From assembly GCF_001693485.1 (NCBI RefSeq), contig NZ_MAXC01000023.1, positions 248,001 through 312,000 of the forward strand: a DNA stretch of 64,000 nt. Reading direction: 5' to 3'. Position 1 is the first letter of the stretch. Each line of letters starts with the position of its first letter. The stretch is from Bradyrhizobium sp. LMTR 3 (GTDB taxonomy: Bacteria; Pseudomonadota; Alphaproteobacteria; Rhizobiales; Xanthobacteraceae). Below the pieces are notes generated by a model, which searched no databases, was not told where the DNA came from, and worked only from the letters and a program-made list of their open reading frames with translations. Positions 26,082 to 34,001 of this stretch are shown piece after piece. The position numbers were made by a program, and so were the translations under genes.

Positions 26082-26786
26082 CTAGCTGAGCAACCGGCGA
26101 CAGATGTCGACGAAATCGTCCGTCCAGCCCGTCAGCAAACCAAGCACGACGAGCCAGACCAACAGCAGGAAATGCCAGTAGATGACACAGAGCTCCACGC
26201 TCAGGCGTAGCTGGGGCATCTCAGCGCCACGCCACACCTTGGCGGTAGTTCTCCCCAGGGCTACCAGACCGCCCGTCAGATGGAGTCCGTGCGCCGCGGT
26301 GATCATATAGAAGAAGGAGTTGGCAGGATTGGATGCCACGAAATACCCCGCGGCGCTTAGCTGTCGCCACGCCAGCAACTGCCCGATCAGGAATATGATG
26401 GCGGATGCTCCCCCGGCGCAGATGCCGAAGATTACGCCGTCCATGTTGTTCCGTTGCGCGGATACGTATGCCCATTGCATCGCGACACTGCTCAGAACCA
26501 GGACGCCGGTGTTGAACCAGAGCAGTGCCGGCACAGGCAGAGCCCGCCAGTCCACCATGTCCATGCGCATGGAGTAGGCGCTGATGAAGAGCGCGAACAA
26601 CGAGGTAGCGACAGCGAGAAACACTCCCAATCCGAGCTTCGCCGCCGGCACGGTCATCGCTCCGGTGCCCGGGAAGTCATCGATCGAACCTTCTTCCAGC
26701 CAGGGCTTGGCCGTCAGCCGTTGCTGCGACAGCCACCATCCGACGATGACCGCAATCACCGCCATGAACAGGACGATGGCACTCAC
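26082..26786 (-). CDS. coxO: Cytochrome c oxidase subunit III paralogue (CoxO type)
   Basis: 234 residues with subunit III hallmarks: LFALFISAYSMRMDMVDWRALP, FYMITAAHGLHLTGGLVALG and CVIYWHFLLLVWLVVLGLL, plus an extra N-terminal membrane anchor. The start is GTG at 26786, overlapping the coxN stop as GTGA and preceded by AGGGAG, which makes this start firm. Having two divergent subunit III copies is characteristic of coxMNOP. Whether both are in the mature complex cannot be told from sequence. Confidence 0.9.
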   Translation of the reverse strand: MSAIVLFMAVIAVIVGWWLSQQRLTAKPWLEEGSIDDFPGTGAMTVPAAKLGLGVFLAVATSLFALFISAYSMRMDMVDWRALPVPALLWFNTGVLVLSSVAMQWAYVSAQRNNMDGVIFGICAGGASAIIFLIGQLLAWRQLSAAGYFVASNPANSFFYMITAAHGLHLTGGLVALGRTTAKVWRGAEMPQLRLSVELCVIYWHFLLLVWLVVLGLLTGWTDDFVDICRRLLS

Positions 26787-28558
26787 GTCGCGGCTCCCTG
26801 GATGGCCCGTGTCGTCGGCGGCTGGTTCTGCGGAATGAAATCTTCCTTGGCGCCTGGCACGCTGTAGTCATACGCCCAGCGATAGACCACCGGCAGCTCC
26901 TTGCCCCAGTTGCCGTGTCCGGGCGGCGTCTCCGGCGTCTGCCATTCCAGTGTTGTTGCCCGCCACGGATTGCCGCCGGAAGGCCTGCCCTTGAAATAGC
27001 TCCAGACCAGATTGAACAGGAACACCATCTGGGCGAGGCCCACGATCAGCGCCACCACGCTCATGAAGGCATTCAGTGTATGCACGGATGGCGTGATGAA
27101 CGCCGCTTCGCCGATGTCGTGATACCGGCGCGGCACCCCGAGCAGTCCAAGGTAGTGCATGGGAAAGAAGATCAGGTAGGCGCCGAGGAATGTGACCCAG
27201 AAATGAAACTTGCCCATCCAGTCATCCAGCATCCGGCCCGTTACCTTGGGGTACCAATGATAGATTGCTCCCAGCACGACCATGATGGGCGCCACGCCCA
27301 TCACCATGTGGAAATGCGCGACAACGAACATGGTATCCGAAAGCGGGACATCCACGACGACGTTGCCGAGGAAGAGGCCGGTGAGCCCGCCGTTCACGAA
27401 GGTTATGATAAAGCCCAGCGCGAACAGCATCGGCACCGTGAGATGAATGTCGCCGCGCCACAGGGTTAGCACCCAGTTGTAGACCTTGATGGCGGTGGGG
27501 ATGGCGATGATGAGCGTCGTCGTGGCGAAGAAGAACCCGAAGTGCGGGTGCATGCCGCTCACATACATGTGGTGCGCCCACACGATAAAGCTGAGTGCGC
27601 CGATCGCCACAATGGCCCAAACCATCATGCGATAGCCGAAGATGTTCTTTCGCGCATGCGTGCTGATCAGATCGGAAACGATGCCGAAGGCGGGCAGGGC
27701 GACGATATAGACTTCGGGATGACCGAAGAACCAGAACAGGTGCTGGAACAGGATTGGGCTGCCGCCGCCATACTTCATCTGCTGCCCCATCTCGACGAGT
27801 GCGGGCATGAAGAAGCTGGTTCCGAGGAGACGGTCGAACAGCATCATGACGGAGGCGACGAACAGCGCCGGGAAGGCCAATAGCGCCATGATGGTGGCCG
27901 TGAAGATGCCCCAGACTGTCAAGGGCAACCGCATCAGCGTCATGCCGCGGGTGCGCGCCTGCAGCACCGTCACCACGTAGTTCAACCCACCCATGGTGAA
28001 GCCGATGATGAACAGGATCAGCGAGGACAGCATGAGAATGATGCCCCAATCCTGCCCGGGGGTGCCGGACAGAATTGCCTGCGGTGGGTATAGCGTCCAG
28101 CCGGCGCCGGTGGGCCCGCCGGGTACGAAGAAGGTCGAAGCCAACACGATGACGGCGAGCAGGTAGACCCAGTAGCTCAGCATGTTCACATAGGGGAAGA
28201 CCATGTCGCGGGCGCCGACCATCAGCGGGATCAGGTAGTTGCCAAAGCCTCCCAGGAACAAGGCCGTAAGCAGGTAGATCACCATGATCATGCCGTGCAT
28301 GGTGATGAACTGGAGATACTGGCTTGCATCGATAAAGGAAAATGTGCCCGGAAATCCCAATTGCAGGCGCATCAGCCACGACAGCACCAGCGCCACCAGG
28401 CCGATTGCCGTCGCCGTCAGCGAGTATTGGATGGCGATGACTTTGGCGTCCTGCGAAAAGACGTACTGCGTCCACCAGCTTTTGGGATGATAGAGTTCAA
28501 CCTCTGCCACTTCGGCAGGCGGAACGTCGACGGTTGCTTCATATGGAACATCGACCAT
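26783..28558 (-). CDS. coxN: Cytochrome c oxidase subunit I (CoxN type)
   Basis: 591 residues, twelve membrane helices, catalytic subunit. All redox ligands are present: His88 (MHGM) and His417 for low-spin heme, His415 for the high-spin heme (AHFHMVMG), and His280 (GHPEVY), His329 and His330 (WAHHMY) for CuB, with Tyr284 for the cross-link. Proton channel residues are also there: Asp118 (GARDM), Asn125, Glu282 and Lys358 (PTAIKVYNW), so it is an A1-type oxidase. In the second NN of the D-channel loop, Asn is replaced by Met126. It starts 75 bp after the coxM stop. Confidence 0.95.
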   Translation of the reverse strand: MVDVPYEATVDVPPAEVAEVELYHPKSWWTQYVFSQDAKVIAIQYSLTATAIGLVALVLSWLMRLQLGFPGTFSFIDASQYLQFITMHGMIMVIYLLTALFLGGFGNYLIPLMVGARDMVFPYVNMLSYWVYLLAVIVLASTFFVPGGPTGAGWTLYPPQAILSGTPGQDWGIILMLSSLILFIIGFTMGGLNYVVTVLQARTRGMTLMRLPLTVWGIFTATIMALLAFPALFVASVMMLFDRLLGTSFFMPALVEMGQQMKYGGGSPILFQHLFWFFGHPEVYIVALPAFGIVSDLISTHARKNIFGYRMMVWAIVAIGALSFIVWAHHMYVSGMHPHFGFFFATTTLIIAIPTAIKVYNWVLTLWRGDIHLTVPMLFALGFIITFVNGGLTGLFLGNVVVDVPLSDTMFVVAHFHMVMGVAPIMVVLGAIYHWYPKVTGRMLDDWMGKFHFWVTFLGAYLIFFPMHYLGLLGVPRRYHDIGEAAFITPSVHTLNAFMSVVALIVGLAQMVFLFNLVWSYFKGRPSGGNPWRATTLEWQTPETPPGHGNWGKELPVVYRWAYDYSVPGAKEDFIPQNQPPTTRAIQGAAT

Positions 28559-28633
28559 AGAAATACCTCCTCGGTCGTTTCCGTCGGGGGTGAAGACTAG
28601 GGTCTCACGCGCCCGATCTATCTTCGTAGCGGC

Positions 28634-29467
28634 CTACTTGCCGCCTGATCTGTATGTCGCCTTCGTAACGGCGCTTCGGCCTGACAATTCCGCAAACGTC
28701 TTCTGTTGCTCTAGCCAGGCGTGATAGTCGCTTTCTTCCTCGACGATGACCTTGGCCCGCATCTGCGCGTGCGCTGCGCCGCACAACTCGGCGCACAGCA
28801 CATCAAACGTCCCGGTTCGGATCGGAGTCATCCAGAAGTAGGTGACCATGCCGGGCACCATATCCATCTTGGCCCGGAATTCTGGCACATAGAAATCGTG
28901 CAGCACATCGACTGAGCGGAGCAAAACCTTGACCGGCTTTCCGACCGGGAGGTGCATCTCGCCACTTTCGATCACGACGTCGTCTTGCCCGTGCGGGTCG
29001 TCGCGATTCAGGCCCATCGGGTTCTCGGGACTGATGTGGCGGACATCGGTCGTGCCCATCCGGCCATCCTTCCCCGGCAGGCGGAAGGCCCATTGCCACT
29101 GCTGGCCCATGACCTCGATCTCGGTAGCGTTCGCCGGAACCGTGATGAACTGCTGCCAGACAAACAGCCCAGGCGCCAGCATGGCTCCGACGCCGATGGC
29201 CGTACCGATGCTGAGCCACCACTCGAGCTTCTTGTTCTCCGGATTGTAGTGGGCCTGTCTTCCTTCCTTGTGATGGAAACGGAAGACGCAATACGCCATG
29301 AAAGCGATCACCGCGAAGAAAACCGCCCCAGTGATCCAGAAGGTGATGTTGATCGTGTCGTCAATGTAGCGCCAGTTCGTGGCGATCGGCGTCCACCACC
29401 ACGGGCTGTAGATGTGAAACAGCACCGAGCCGACTGCGACCAGAAGCAATATGATAGCAACAACCAT
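28634..29467 (-). CDS. coxM: Cytochrome c oxidase subunit II with CuA site (CoxM type)
   Basis: 277 residues: a first hydrophobic segment (1-18), two membrane helices (about 42-62 and 85-103) and a periplasmic cupredoxin domain. The CuA ligands are all there: His190 (VLHDFYVPEF), Cys225, Glu227, Cys229, His233 and Met236 in CAELCGAAHAQM. The electron-entry aromatic patch is GQQWQWAFRLPG. There is no heme c domain, so it should take electrons from a separate cytochrome c. It is the first gene of the oxidase operon, ATG at 29467, facing a 534-bp promoter region. Confidence 0.94.
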   Translation of the reverse strand: MVVAIILLLVAVGSVLFHIYSPWWWTPIATNWRYIDDTINITFWITGAVFFAVIAFMAYCVFRFHHKEGRQAHYNPENKKLEWWLSIGTAIGVGAMLAPGLFVWQQFITVPANATEIEVMGQQWQWAFRLPGKDGRMGTTDVRHISPENPMGLNRDDPHGQDDVVIESGEMHLPVGKPVKVLLRSVDVLHDFYVPEFRAKMDMVPGMVTYFWMTPIRTGTFDVLCAELCGAAHAQMRAKVIVEEESDYHAWLEQQKTFAELSGRSAVTKATYRSGGK

Positions 29468-30001
29468 CCCTCATCCCTCCTTGCCACTCAAGGCAACGGA
29501 GACGAATCAAAGGGCGGAGCACGCATCTGTCTTGATGGCTGACTTCACATGCGCCATCGCAGTGCGTCTTGCCTCGCCCACTTTGACCGGTCGCGACATC
29601 CAAACGTGGCACCGAGCACACGTTACGACCGATTACCGTCAAGTCTGGGGCGTCAGAAATGAGGATGGTACGCGTCGGGGCTGGCGTCAATAGATCACTT
29701 CAGCAGATCACTTCAGCGTCGGAGCGCTGCGCGTATGCAGCCAGCACAATCGTTTGACATGACGCAATGCACCAAATGACCATGAACGTGCACAGTTCAC
29801 CGAACCGTGAGCGCTGTCGGAATTCCATAGCGCTAAGTTGTTAAGGAGGTCGCGACAAGTTGGTCCGGCTAAGCTCCTTTCGATGCATTTGGGTTTGCCG
29901 TACCGGGCTCGACCGCGACTCTCGCACATCAGGGGCGGAGACGCGCATGTTGCGGCGCGTCGTTACGACCGCCGCGACTTTGAGCACGGGAGGGTGCGTC
30001 C
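29468..30001. other. Divergent control region between coxM and the DUF2189 gene
   Basis: 534 bp without a convincing gene. Contents: a 13-bp perfect tandem duplication at 29692-29717, a TTGACA at 29754-29759 on the plus strand, and an unusually strong ribosome-binding-like sequence TTAAGGAGGT at 29841-29850 with no good start codon after it. I looked for a FixK/Fnr-type box (TTGAT-N4-ATCAA) and did not see one. Promoters for both directions must lie here. Confidence 0.55.
29692..29717. repeat. 13-bp tandem direct repeat upstream of coxM
   Basis: AGATCACTTCAGC occurs twice head to tail without mismatch. It could be a doubled regulator site or a replication slip. It is about 225 bp upstream of coxM and 285 bp upstream of the DUF2189 gene. 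Confidence 0.75.
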
Positions 30002-30910
30002 ATGGCCACTGTGTATTCCGACAACATCTCAAGAGCTGCACGGCACGTGTTCGGCGACGCCGCCACATATCCCGTTCGCAAAATCAAGCTGTCCGACCTG
30101 GGCGAGGCGCTGCGCCTCGGCTGGGAAGACTTCAGTGCAATGCCAAGTCACGCGATCGTCCTGTGCGTGATTTATCCGGTTCTCGGAATTGCCGTGTTCA
30201 GGATGGTTCTTGGCTATTCGGTACTGCCGCTGCTGTTTCCGCTGGCAGCCGGGTTTGCCCTGATCGGACCCTTTGCCGCGATTGGTCTCTACGAGCTCAG
30301 CCGCCGCCGCGAGCGCGGCGAGGAAGTTGGCGCATGGGATGCGCTTTCCGTGCTGCGCGCTCCGGCTTTCGGCGCCATGATCGAACTCGGCGTGCTTCTG
30401 CTCGTTCTGTTCGGGGCCTGGATCGGCGTAGCGAACGCTATCTACGTCTCAATCTTCGGCCACGCACCGGCTGCCAGCATCCCCGATTTTGCAACGCGCG
30501 TCCTGACGACGCCGGACGGATGGTCGCTCATCATCGTCGGTTGCGGCGTTGGTTTTCTGTTCGCCGTTGTGGCGCTCTGCGTCAGTGTCGTGTCGTTTCC
30601 GTTGATGCTCGACCGGCATGCGACCGCGATCGACGCCATCCGCACGTCGTTGCGGGCTGTGTTGATGAATCCGGTTGCTATGGCCGGGTGGGGGCTGATC
30701 GTCGCGGCGCTGCTGGTGATCGGTTCGCTACCGCTCTTCGTCGGTCTGGCCGTCGTTCTGCCGGTGCTCGGTCACGCCACTTGGCACCTATACCGGAAAA
30801 TGGTGGAGCCGAATCCCAACCCTCCACAGGAAGAACCGCATCTGCGGAAAGGACACCGTTACGCCGCGGATTTCCCGGCCAATCTCTTCCCGTGGAGCCG
30901 CGAGCGTTAG
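30002..30910 (+). CDS. DUF2189 family integral membrane protein
   Basis: 302 residues. The first 50 residues (YPVRKIKLSDLGEALRLGWEDF) are a family lead-in, followed by about six membrane helices with a short cytoplasmic loop, YELSRRRERGEE. The match is to DUF2189, bacterial membrane proteins of unknown function often encoded near cytochrome oxidase genes. The ATG at 30002 has GGGAGGGTGCGTCC upstream. It is divergent from coxMNOP, so a role linked to the oxidase is possible but not shown. Confidence 0.82.
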   Translation: MATVYSDNISRAARHVFGDAATYPVRKIKLSDLGEALRLGWEDFSAMPSHAIVLCVIYPVLGIAVFRMVLGYSVLPLLFPLAAGFALIGPFAAIGLYELSRRRERGEEVGAWDALSVLRAPAFGAMIELGVLLLVLFGAWIGVANAIYVSIFGHAPAASIPDFATRVLTTPDGWSLIIVGCGVGFLFAVVALCVSVVSFPLMLDRHATAIDAIRTSLRAVLMNPVAMAGWGLIVAALLVIGSLPLFVGLAVVLPVLGHATWHLYRKMVEPNPNPPQEEPHLRKGHRYAADFPANLFPWSRER

Positions 30911-31034
30911 CGCGTAACGATGAAATGGAACCGGGGGATCGACCTGCCGAGTTCGTGTCTACGGCCAAATCGGTTTGACCGGCGTCGCTGCCTTGGCGCC
31001 GTTCATTGCTGCATGCGGCTCTGGTTACCGGGGG

Positions 31035-31265
31035 CTAAAAATTGGCCCCCGACACCAACAGAGCTCCACCGAGGGCCATAAGGAGAATGCCCGGCCAATT
31101 CTCGCCGAGCCCCAGGAATCGCACGCTACGCTGTGGCGGCTCCAAAGTCTGGCGAACCGGTCCGGCGGAATCCCGGCCGCTAAGCGGTCCCCGCCAAATA
31201 GTGGTGCGCGCCATATACAGGAGTCCGCCGATAACGAGGAGCGCGCCAAGTCCCATCAGGAACAT
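31035..31265 (-). CDS. Small two-helix membrane protein, hypothetical
   Basis: 76 residues with a hydrophobic helix at each end (LMGLGALLVIGGLLYMA and PGILLMALGGALLVSGANF) and a basic, Gly/Pro-rich loop with GENWPG before the second helix. The layout recalls DUF2905-type small proteins. The ATG at 31265 has GAGAGG five bases upstream, which supports it as a real gene. An inverted repeat GGGGGC/GCCCCC overlaps its 3' end (31030-31050) and may end transcription. Function unknown. Confidence 0.6.
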   Translation of the reverse strand: MFLMGLGALLVIGGLLYMARTTIWRGPLSGRDSAGPVRQTLEPPQRSVRFLGLGENWPGILLMALGGALLVSGANF

Positions 31266-31333
31266 TACCGCCTCTCAATTCGTCGCCCCGCAAGGGGTGG
31301 ACTCAAGCATCCAGGCTCAAAAAGGTTCCCCCG

Positions 31334-32077
31334 CTAGTCGACCCGCCGAAACCGCAGATACGCCGCCACTCTTCCCTCGCGTTCGGCTTTGCGGCCGTAG
31401 CGCGTCATGGTGTAGCCGTCCCAGGGCTTTTGCCAGTCGGCGGCGCGCTCGGCGGTCCAGACAAAATCCGGCGAGCGCATCAGATGCGCCAGCGTCCAGG
31501 CACAGTAGTCGTCGATGTCGCTGACGAAACGGAATTCGCCGCCGCCTTTCAGGATGCGCGCCATCGCCTTCACCGTTGCGTCCTGCACGAAGCGCCGCTT
31601 CCAGTGCCGCCGCTTCGGCCAGGGGTCGGGATGGATCAGGTCGACCCGCGTCAGCGACCGCGGCGGCAGCCAGGCCAGCAATTCCGCGGCGTCGCCGGCA
31701 TAGAGCCTGATATTGCCGATGTTGTGCGCCTCGATCTGCGTCAGGATCTTGGCCATGCCGTTGACATAAGGCTCGCAGCCGATGAATCCGATGTTCGGAT
31801 AGGCCTGCGCTTCCGCGATCAGATGTTCGCCGCCGCCGAATCCGATCTCGAGCCTGACATCCGTAGATCGGCCATCGAACAGATCGGTAAGCCGCTCCGG
31901 CGCAGGCGTCGTAATGTCGAGCGCGAGATGCGGCAGCAGTTTGTCGATCAGGTCGGCCTGGTGGATGCGGAGCTTGTGGCCCTTGCGGCGGCCGAAGAAC
32001 GAGCCACGCGCATGCGTAGCCGCGCCGTCATCGGGCGGGGTGCCGCAATCTTCCGTATCGTTCGGGGCGGTCATCAT
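31334..32077 (-). CDS. trmB: tRNA (guanine-N7-)-methyltransferase TrmB
   Basis: 247 residues. It methylates G46 in the variable loop of tRNA using S-adenosylmethionine. The SAM-binding motif is VRLEIGFGGGEHLIAEA. The tRNA/catalytic motif is RVDLIHPDPWPKRRHWKRRFV, followed by GGEFRFVSDIDDY. The ATG at 32077 overlaps the stop of the upstream peptidase gene by 4 bp (ATGA), so the pair is translationally coupled. Confidence 0.95.
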   Translation of the reverse strand: MMTAPNDTEDCGTPPDDGAATHARGSFFGRRKGHKLRIHQADLIDKLLPHLALDITTPAPERLTDLFDGRSTDVRLEIGFGGGEHLIAEAQAYPNIGFIGCEPYVNGMAKILTQIEAHNIGNIRLYAGDAAELLAWLPPRSLTRVDLIHPDPWPKRRHWKRRFVQDATVKAMARILKGGGEFRFVSDIDDYCAWTLAHLMRSPDFVWTAERAADWQKPWDGYTMTRYGRKAEREGRVAAYLRFRRVD

Positions 32078-33201
32078 CGCAGCGTCTGATAGAGACGGTA
32101 CAACAGCCGCGCCCTCGGCTCGATCGAGGAGATGTACATCTGCTCGTAATGGGTATGCGCGCCCTGGCCGTCGACGCCGAGGCCGTCGAGGGTCGCGGTA
32201 TGCGGCGCGGTGAAATTGCCGTCGGAGCCGCCGCCGGTCGAGGTGTCGACCAGATCGAAGCCGATCTCCGCCGCAATCGTCCTGGCGTGCTCGTAGAGCG
32301 CCGCGCCGGCATTGCTTTTTTCGTATGGCGGTCGATTCAACTCGCCGATGACTCTGACGCTGACGCCCTCGGTGCGCGATTTCAGATTGAGGATTTTTGA
32401 CGCGAGCTCGTCGGCATCCGACATCGTCGGTACGCGCAAATCGACCTCGGCATAGGCCTCTTCCGCGATCACGTTCGGCCTGGTGCCGCCGCGGACAACG
32501 CCGACATTGACGGTGATACCGCGCGCAAGATCGTTCATCGCCTCGAGCGTCTGGATGACATTGCCGAGTTCGCGGATGGCGCTGCGGCCGTCCTCCGGTC
32601 TGGTACCGGCATGCGAGGGCACGCCCCTGATGAAAACCTCGAACCGCCCGACGCCCTTGCGTCCGGTGACGATCTTGCCGCCGTCGCGCGCCGGTTCGGT
32701 GACCAGCACATATTTCGCCTTGCGTCCCTCGGCCTCGATCAGTGCGCGCGAGGTCGGGCTGCCGATCTCTTCATCGGAGACATAGAGCTGCGTGATGCCG
32801 AGCGGCGGCCGCGCACCATCGGCGCAGACTTGCCGAAACGCATGGTAGGCGAGATAGGCGCCGCCCTTCATGTCGTAGATGCCCGGGCCGAATGCGCTGT
32901 CGCCTTCAATCCGGAATGGCAGGCGCTCGATGAAGCCAAGTGGATGCACCGTATCGAGATGGCTCAGCACCAGGATGCCCGGTGCGTCCTGCCCCCATGA
33001 CGAGCGCGCCACCAGGTGATCGCCGCAGCCAAAATGCCCGGCGATCCGCTCTACCGTCGCGGGCAGGCCGCGATAGCCTTCAGCGACGAGGTCGGCGAGC
33101 TTGTTGACGTGCTCGGGTGCTTCGGTGGGGCTCTCGATTTCGACCCAGCGGCGAATGCCCTCGAGGATCGGGGCGGAATCGAACGGATTGGTTGTCGTCA
33201 T
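32074..33201 (-). CDS. M20-family metallopeptidase (carboxypeptidase G2 / glutamate carboxypeptidase-like)
   Basis: 375 residues with the zinc-hydrolase motifs of family M20: LVLSHLDTVHPLG (first His and Asp), GPGIYDMKGG (bridging Asp), YVSDEEIGSPTSR (catalytic Glu) and a late STGGGSDGNFTA. The dimerisation domain lies at about 185-295. Such enzymes remove C-terminal amino acids from folates, peptides or acyl-amino acids, and the substrate here is unknown. There is no signal peptide, unlike secreted CPG2. It is coupled to trmB. Confidence 0.88.
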   Translation of the reverse strand: MTTTNPFDSAPILEGIRRWVEIESPTEAPEHVNKLADLVAEGYRGLPATVERIAGHFGCGDHLVARSSWGQDAPGILVLSHLDTVHPLGFIERLPFRIEGDSAFGPGIYDMKGGAYLAYHAFRQVCADGARPPLGITQLYVSDEEIGSPTSRALIEAEGRKAKYVLVTEPARDGGKIVTGRKGVGRFEVFIRGVPSHAGTRPEDGRSAIRELGNVIQTLEAMNDLARGITVNVGVVRGGTRPNVIAEEAYAEVDLRVPTMSDADELASKILNLKSRTEGVSVRVIGELNRPPYEKSNAGAALYEHARTIAAEIGFDLVDTSTGGGSDGNFTAPHTATLDGLGVDGQGAHTHYEQMYISSIEPRARLLYRLYQTLR

Positions 33202-33204
33202 GTC

Positions 33205-33280
33205 GTATCCGATACGGGGTCATGCCCCGATGCGCAATTGCACATCGTGGACCCGCGCCAATGCGGGCGCGAAATGACGG
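33205..33280. repeat. Short palindromic intergenic repeat
   Basis: Two small hairpins, GGGTCATGCCCCGATGCG-like at 33217-33234 and CCCGCGCCAATGCGGGCG at 33252-33269, with ATGCGCAATTGCACAT between. It resembles the TGCGCAATTGCGCA part of the repeats at 832-982 and 16476-16586, so it is probably a decayed relative. Confidence 0.5.
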
Positions 33281-33325
33281 CATATTCCGGAATACGAAAT
33301 TCTCAAACCGGGTGTGGGATGAAAG

Positions 33326-33742
33326 TCAGCGCGGGTCCGGGCCGTCGCGCGACGCGATCTGCTCGACCAATTCGACGATGGAGCGGCGCATTTTGGAATC
33401 GGTGATGCGCGTGAACGCGCGCGTCAGCGCCAGACCCTCCGACGTCGCGAGGAAATCGGACACGTAGGCCGGAGAGGCACCGTCGCCAAACCCGTCCGTA
33501 TTCGCTATGCCGCTCGGCCCGCCATCGAACAGAAACGACACCGGCACCTGCAAAATCTCGGAAATCTGCTGCAGGCGGCTGGCGCCGACCCGGTTGGTGC
33601 CTTTTTCGTATTTCTGAACCTGCTGGAACGTGAGGCCGAGCGCTTCGCCGAGCTTTTCCTGACTCATGCCCAGCATGATGCGGCGCATCCGGACGCGGCT
33701 GCCGACATATTTGTCGACCGGATTGGGCGCTTTGGTGGACAT
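33326..33742 (-). CDS. XRE-family transcriptional regulator (PraR/PhrR-like)
   Basis: 138 residues. A Cro/C1-type helix-turn-helix (about 15-70: RVRMRRIMLGMSQEKLGEAL, then GLTFQQVQKYEKGTNRVGASR) and a short C-terminal part with residual helix. It is very like the PraR/PhrR regulators of rhizobia that control surface attachment, biofilm and stress or quorum genes. The ATG at 33742 is chosen because AGGAG lies 8 bases upstream. Its promoter region contains a compound repeat that could be a self-binding site. Confidence 0.85.
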   Translation of the reverse strand: MSTKAPNPVDKYVGSRVRMRRIMLGMSQEKLGEALGLTFQQVQKYEKGTNRVGASRLQQISEILQVPVSFLFDGGPSGIANTDGFGDGASPAYVSDFLATSEGLALTRAFTRITDSKMRRSIVELVEQIASRDGPDPR

Positions 33743-33761
33743 CTGCATCACTCCTAGGATT

Positions 33762-33821
33762 GCGCGCCGGGAATGAGGCAGTGGAAATTCGCAGTGGAAA
33801 TTCTATGCCTCAGGCGCGCCG
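33762..33821. promoter_or_regulatory. Compound inverted/direct repeat upstream of the PraR-like gene
   Basis: Outer arms GCGCGCC (33762-33768) and GGCGCGCC (33814-33821), inner arms GAGGCA (33775-33780) and TGCCTC (33806-33811). Between them is a perfect tandem duplication of GCAGTGGAAATTC (33778-33790 and 33791-33803). It lies about 20-80 bp before the start codon, where an operator would be. Confidence 0.6.
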
Positions 33822-34001
33822 GTACCGTCATATCCTGCTCGGAGGATCGGGTAGAATTGCGGACGATCTGAGCAACGGAAGTGACTGGTTGTCGTTTTTA
33901 GCTTGCAAGCGCAGAAAGCGAATCGCAGGCTGTCTGTCAACTGGTGGAACCGCGCACGCAGCGTTTTTAGTAAACCAGTGACAACTCGGTATGTGTAAAT
34001 C

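Noticed and set aside
29841..30001. TTAAGGAGGT, a near-perfect ribosome binding sequence, followed by TTG-initiated reading
   Set aside because: The frame runs into the DUF2189 gene out of phase and has no family character; the DUF2189 start has its own ribosome binding site.
29468..30001. FixK/Fnr box (TTGAT-N4-ATCAA) for the oxidase operon
   Set aside because: No match with both half-sites was found by eye in the control region.
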